A stretch of 19,472 bases of DNA from NCBI GenBank assembly GCA_030452025.1, contig JAKDNC010000009.1, forward strand, positions 1-19,472, in the 5' to 3' direction. This DNA is from Nocardioides sp. GTDB taxonomy: Bacteria > Actinomycetota > Actinomycetes > Propionibacteriales > Nocardioidaceae. Below are positions 17,488 through 19,472 of this stretch, in pieces. Positions within the stretch are counted from its first letter, which is position 1; each line of letters opens with the position of its first letter. The notes under the pieces are model-generated. The model had not been told where the DNA came from and did no database searches. It saw nothing but the letters and a program-made list of their open reading frames with translations. The translations under genes were made by a program, and so were the position numbers.

Positions 17488-18438
17488 ATGCAGCGACGCG
17501 CCCTCGGCTCGACCGGCCTCAAGGTCTCGCGCCTCGGGTTGGGGACCCTGACCTGGGGACGCGACACCGACGAGCACGAGGCACGCGACCAGATGATTGC
17601 GTTCGCGGAGGCCGGTGGCACGCTCATCGACACCGCCGCAGGCTACGGCGACGGAGCCTCGGAGGAGCTGATCGGTCGACTGATCGGTGACGTCGTCCCC
17701 CGCGACGACGTGGTGCTCGCCACCAAGGCCGGCATCTCGCGTCGCCGTGGCGAGCGAGAGACCGACGCCTCACGCGGACACCTGCTCCGCAGCCTCGATC
17801 AGTCCCTGCGTCGACTCGGCGTGGACCACGTGGATCTGTGGCAGGTCCACACTTGGGTTGACGACACTCCTCTGGAGGAGACGCTGACCGCGCTGGATCT
17901 GGCCGTCTCGAGTGGCCGGGCCTCCTACGTCGGGGTGTCGAACTACACCGGCTGGCAGACCGCCCAGGCGGCGACCTGGCAACGCGCGGTCCCCGGCCGG
18001 GCCGCGCTCGCGTCCACCCAGGTGGAGTACTCCCTGCTGAACAGGTCGATCGAGGCGGAGGTGATTCCCGCCGCGCAGGCGATGGGACTCGGCGTACTCC
18101 CCTGGTCGCCCCTGGGCCGGGGCGTCCTGACCGGCAAGTACCGCTCCGGCACGCCGGCGGACTCCCGTGGGGCCTCGCCACACTTCGCGAACTTCGTGGG
18201 GACCTACCTCAACGAGCACTCCGCACGCGTGGTGGAGTCGGTGGCTCGGGCGGCCGAGGGGCTCGATTGGAGCCCGATCGAGGTCGCGCTGGTCTGGGTG
18301 CGTGACCGTCCCGGGGTGACGGCCCCGATCGTGGGCGCGCGGACGGCCGCCCAGCTGCGCGACGCGCTCGCCCTCGATGAGTTGACTCTGCCCACCCAGA
18401 TCGTAGAGGCCCTCGACGACGTGTCCGGAGGAGAATAA
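17488..18438 (+). CDS. Aldo/keto reductase
   Basis: NADPH-dependent TIM-barrel oxidoreductase of the AKR superfamily, probably the YajO/voltage-gated potassium channel beta-like group, 316 residues. Catalytic tetrad: D48 and Y53 (LIDTAAGYGDG), K80 (ATKAG), H121 (QVHTW). The cofactor-binding end includes PWSPLGRG (205-212) and a late IVGART (281-286). ATG 17488 (MQRRALGSTGLKVSRLGLG) fits the family; an in-frame ATG at 17470 would place the start upstream of the -10 element. It reduces aldehydes or ketones; the true substrate is unknown. It shares an mRNA with the DUF5703 gene, whose ATG is only 2 bases after this stop. Confidence 0.95.
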   Translation: MQRRALGSTGLKVSRLGLGTLTWGRDTDEHEARDQMIAFAEAGGTLIDTAAGYGDGASEELIGRLIGDVVPRDDVVLATKAGISRRRGERETDASRGHLLRSLDQSLRRLGVDHVDLWQVHTWVDDTPLEETLTALDLAVSSGRASYVGVSNYTGWQTAQAATWQRAVPGRAALASTQVEYSLLNRSIEAEVIPAAQAMGLGVLPWSPLGRGVLTGKYRSGTPADSRGASPHFANFVGTYLNEHSARVVESVARAAEGLDWSPIEVALVWVRDRPGVTAPIVGARTAAQLRDALALDELTLPTQIVEALDDVSGGE

Positions 18439-18440
18439 GG

Positions 18441-18671
18441 ATGGCGGTAACGACCCGGCGGGCATTCCAACGCAACATCGAGTGGGAGTACGACCACGTC
18501 ACGCTGGCAAGTGATTTCAGCCGCAACGTCGTCCGGACGCTGCTCGCCGAGCGCGCCGAGAAGGGCGGCTGGGAGCTGCGAAGCGTACGCATCGGCAACG
18601 ACGGCGTACGCCGGGTGGTGCTGCGCCGCAAGATCATCCGCCAGCCGCGCCCGGAGTACATCTACATCTGA
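18441..18671 (+). CDS. DUF5703 family protein
   Basis: Small conserved actinobacterial protein, 76 residues, function unknown (Rv2137c-like from memory). It has WEYDHVTLASDF near the N-terminus, a central helix, then GGWELRSVRIGNDGVRRVVLRRK, a strand-rich segment like the WELV-type fold of DUF4177 proteins, and ends with an aromatic PEYIYI tail. The ribosome binding site GGAGGAG lies inside the end of the aldo/keto reductase gene, 2 bases separate stop and start, so translation is coupled. The retained linkage with uppP and the mshC region across actinobacteria suggests an old neighbourhood rather than a proven functional link. Confidence 0.85.
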   Translation: MAVTTRRAFQRNIEWEYDHVTLASDFSRNVVRTLLAERAEKGGWELRSVRIGNDGVRRVVLRRKIIRQPRPEYIYI

Positions 18672-18687
18672 GCAAGTGTTGGCCGGC

Positions 18688-18711
18688 TGCCCCTGCCCCT
18701 GCCCCTGCCCC
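18688..18711 (+). repeat. Four tandem copies of TGCCCC
   Basis: Perfect hexamer repeat, 24 bases, starting 17 bases after the DUF5703 stop and ending exactly where the following inverted repeat begins. A slippage-prone simple repeat; function unknown. Confidence 0.85.
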
Positions 18712-18770
18712 GCGTTCCGTGCAGTGTGCAGGTTTTACTTGCCCCCGGGCGTGCAAATTGCACGGAACGC
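18712..18770. repeat. 12-bp perfect inverted repeat with structured loop
   Basis: GCGTTCCGTGCA (18712-18723) and TGCACGGAACGC (18759-18770) enclose 35 bases. An alternative hairpin, GTGCA-AAT-TGCAC (18751-18763), shares the right arm, and CCCGG-CGC-CCGGG (18770-18782) follows. TGCA occurs four times. It may be the terminator of the aldo/keto reductase operon, although no U-tract follows, or a binding site. The remaining gap to 18870 shows no gene that I can support. Confidence 0.6.
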
Positions 18771-18870
18771 CCGGCGCCCGGGTGCCCTTCGCCGGTCCCC
18801 GGTCGCACTCGGGCACCGGTGCCTGTGGATAGCGCCAGCACAAGGGCTGCGTTCGGGGCATGGTCGTGTC

Positions 18871-19472
18871 ATGGTCTGGCACAAGTGGGATCCGGTTTGC
18901 TCTCCACCGCGCGGACTGGTGCGTCCAGTTCCCGTCGATCCGCTCGGGGTCGTCGGCCCCACGCGTGGCCAGGCGCAGGGACCCACGTGGCGTACGACGT
19001 CCCGTGGACTCTTCGTGCCGGCCTCGGTGGACCTCAGCGTGCCCGAGCAGCGCATCCTCGAGGAATCCATGCGGCTTCCCTCCACCGGAGCCGTGACCGG
19101 GTGGGGAGCTTGTCGCCTGCACGGGGCCAACTACTGCGACGGTCTGGGCGGAGATGGGCTCACGCCGTTGCCCGTCCCCCTGGCGGTGGGTCCGGGATTC
19201 ACGATCCGCCACGACTCAGGTGTGCGGGTCAGCCATGACCGGTTGCCCGCGGCCGACGTGCTTGTGCGCCAAGGGATTCCCACGGTACGGGCCACCCGCG
19301 GCGTCTTCGACATGATGCGCTTCGCTCCAGGCGTCCGCGCCGCTGTGGCAGGTCTGGACATGGCCGTTGCAGCTCGCATCACGTCGATCGAGCGGGTTGC
19401 CGTCTGGACCACCCAGCATCCTGGGTGCACCGGCATCGACCAGGTGCGGCTCGCGCTGCCTCTCGCGCGTGA
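18871..19472 (+). CDS. AbiEi/DUF559-like protein of actinobacterial type (partial, runs off right edge)
   Basis: Open from ATG 18871 (MVWHKWDPV) to the last base, 200 codons. The pattern resembles the large actinobacterial family annotated as AbiEi-type antitoxin-domain or DUF559 endonuclease-domain proteins: an early segment for a winged-helix-like GLFVPASVD, EQRILEESMRLP, then GAVTGWGACRLHG, a middle barrel-like region, IPTVRATRGVFDMMR, and the HPGCTGIDQVRLALPLAR block that precedes the nuclease-like C-terminal half. That half would lie outside the window. No clear ribosome binding site or -10 element precedes the ATG. Its third-position base use is a little less GC-extreme than its neighbours, but I would not call transfer from that. 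Assignment rests on recalled family resemblance, without alignment. Confidence 0.6.
   Translation, partial: MVWHKWDPVCSPPRGLVRPVPVDPLGVVGPTRGQAQGPTWRTTSRGLFVPASVDLSVPEQRILEESMRLPSTGAVTGWGACRLHGANYCDGLGGDGLTPLPVPLAVGPGFTIRHDSGVRVSHDRLPAADVLVRQGIPTVRATRGVFDMMRFAPGVRAAVAGLDMAVAARITSIERVAVWTTQHPGCTGIDQVRLALPLAR

Noticed and set aside
18860..19096. Short open frame starting at ATG 18860 in another frame from the right-edge gene.
   Set aside because: It overlaps the better supported ATG 18871 frame, stops early and shows no family pattern.

Overview
The window comes from the chromosome of a high-GC actinobacterium, most likely Nocardioides or a close relative in the Nocardioidaceae/Propionibacteriales. 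The base composition, frequent GTG starts, a mycothiol ligase (mshC) and actinobacteria-restricted families (TIGR03843/SCO1664, DUF3090, MSMEG_4193-type phosphatase, DUF5703) support this. The genus is an inference from overall resemblance, not a proven placement. I see no insertion sequence, phage gene, CRISPR array, tRNA or rRNA.

Left part (1-4310, minus strand): a peptide/nickel-type ABC importer operon. It reads lipoprotein binding protein, dppB-like permease, dppC-like permease, and dppD-like ATPase, which is cut by the left edge. A strong nested hairpin lies between the binding protein and the first permease, and the last two genes overlap by 4 bp. Next (4435-7450) come a HAD phosphatase on the minus strand, which seems to start at a CTG codon behind a good ribosome binding site, and a divergent two-gene redox unit (Old Yellow Enzyme ene-reductase plus zinc-free quinone oxidoreductase).

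Middle (7493-14233): cobalamin-dependent methionine synthase metH on the minus strand, with an elaborate folded 5' leader that I cannot assign to a known riboswitch class. It is divergent from a PAC2-family gene. PAC2 converges on mshC, and the two stop codons share one CTAG palindrome. mshC is the last gene of a minus-strand module: histidine phosphatase, DUF3090 zinc-type protein, TIGR03843 kinase-like protein, mshC. From memory this order resembles the M. tuberculosis Rv2124c-Rv2137c region.

Right part (14808-19472): the phosphatase is divergent from a CorA-type metal transporter gene that is broken by a one-base frameshift. CorA converges on undecaprenyl-diphosphatase uppP. Divergent from uppP are an aldo/keto reductase and a small DUF5703 gene. 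A repeat- and hairpin-rich gap follows, then a partial gene of an AbiEi/DUF559-like family runs off the right edge.

The most striking regulatory theme is that seven genes between 11.3 and 17.5 kb (PAC2, mshC, DUF3090, phosphatase, corA, uppP, aldo/keto reductase) have a TAnnnT -10 element ending 6 or 7 bases before the start codon, the geometry of leaderless transcripts. The flanking metabolic genes instead have Shine-Dalgarno sequences. The best candidates for something undescribed are the metH leader RNA and the phosphatase/DUF3090/kinase-like/mshC module, which could hold the still unassigned phosphatase of mycothiol synthesis.
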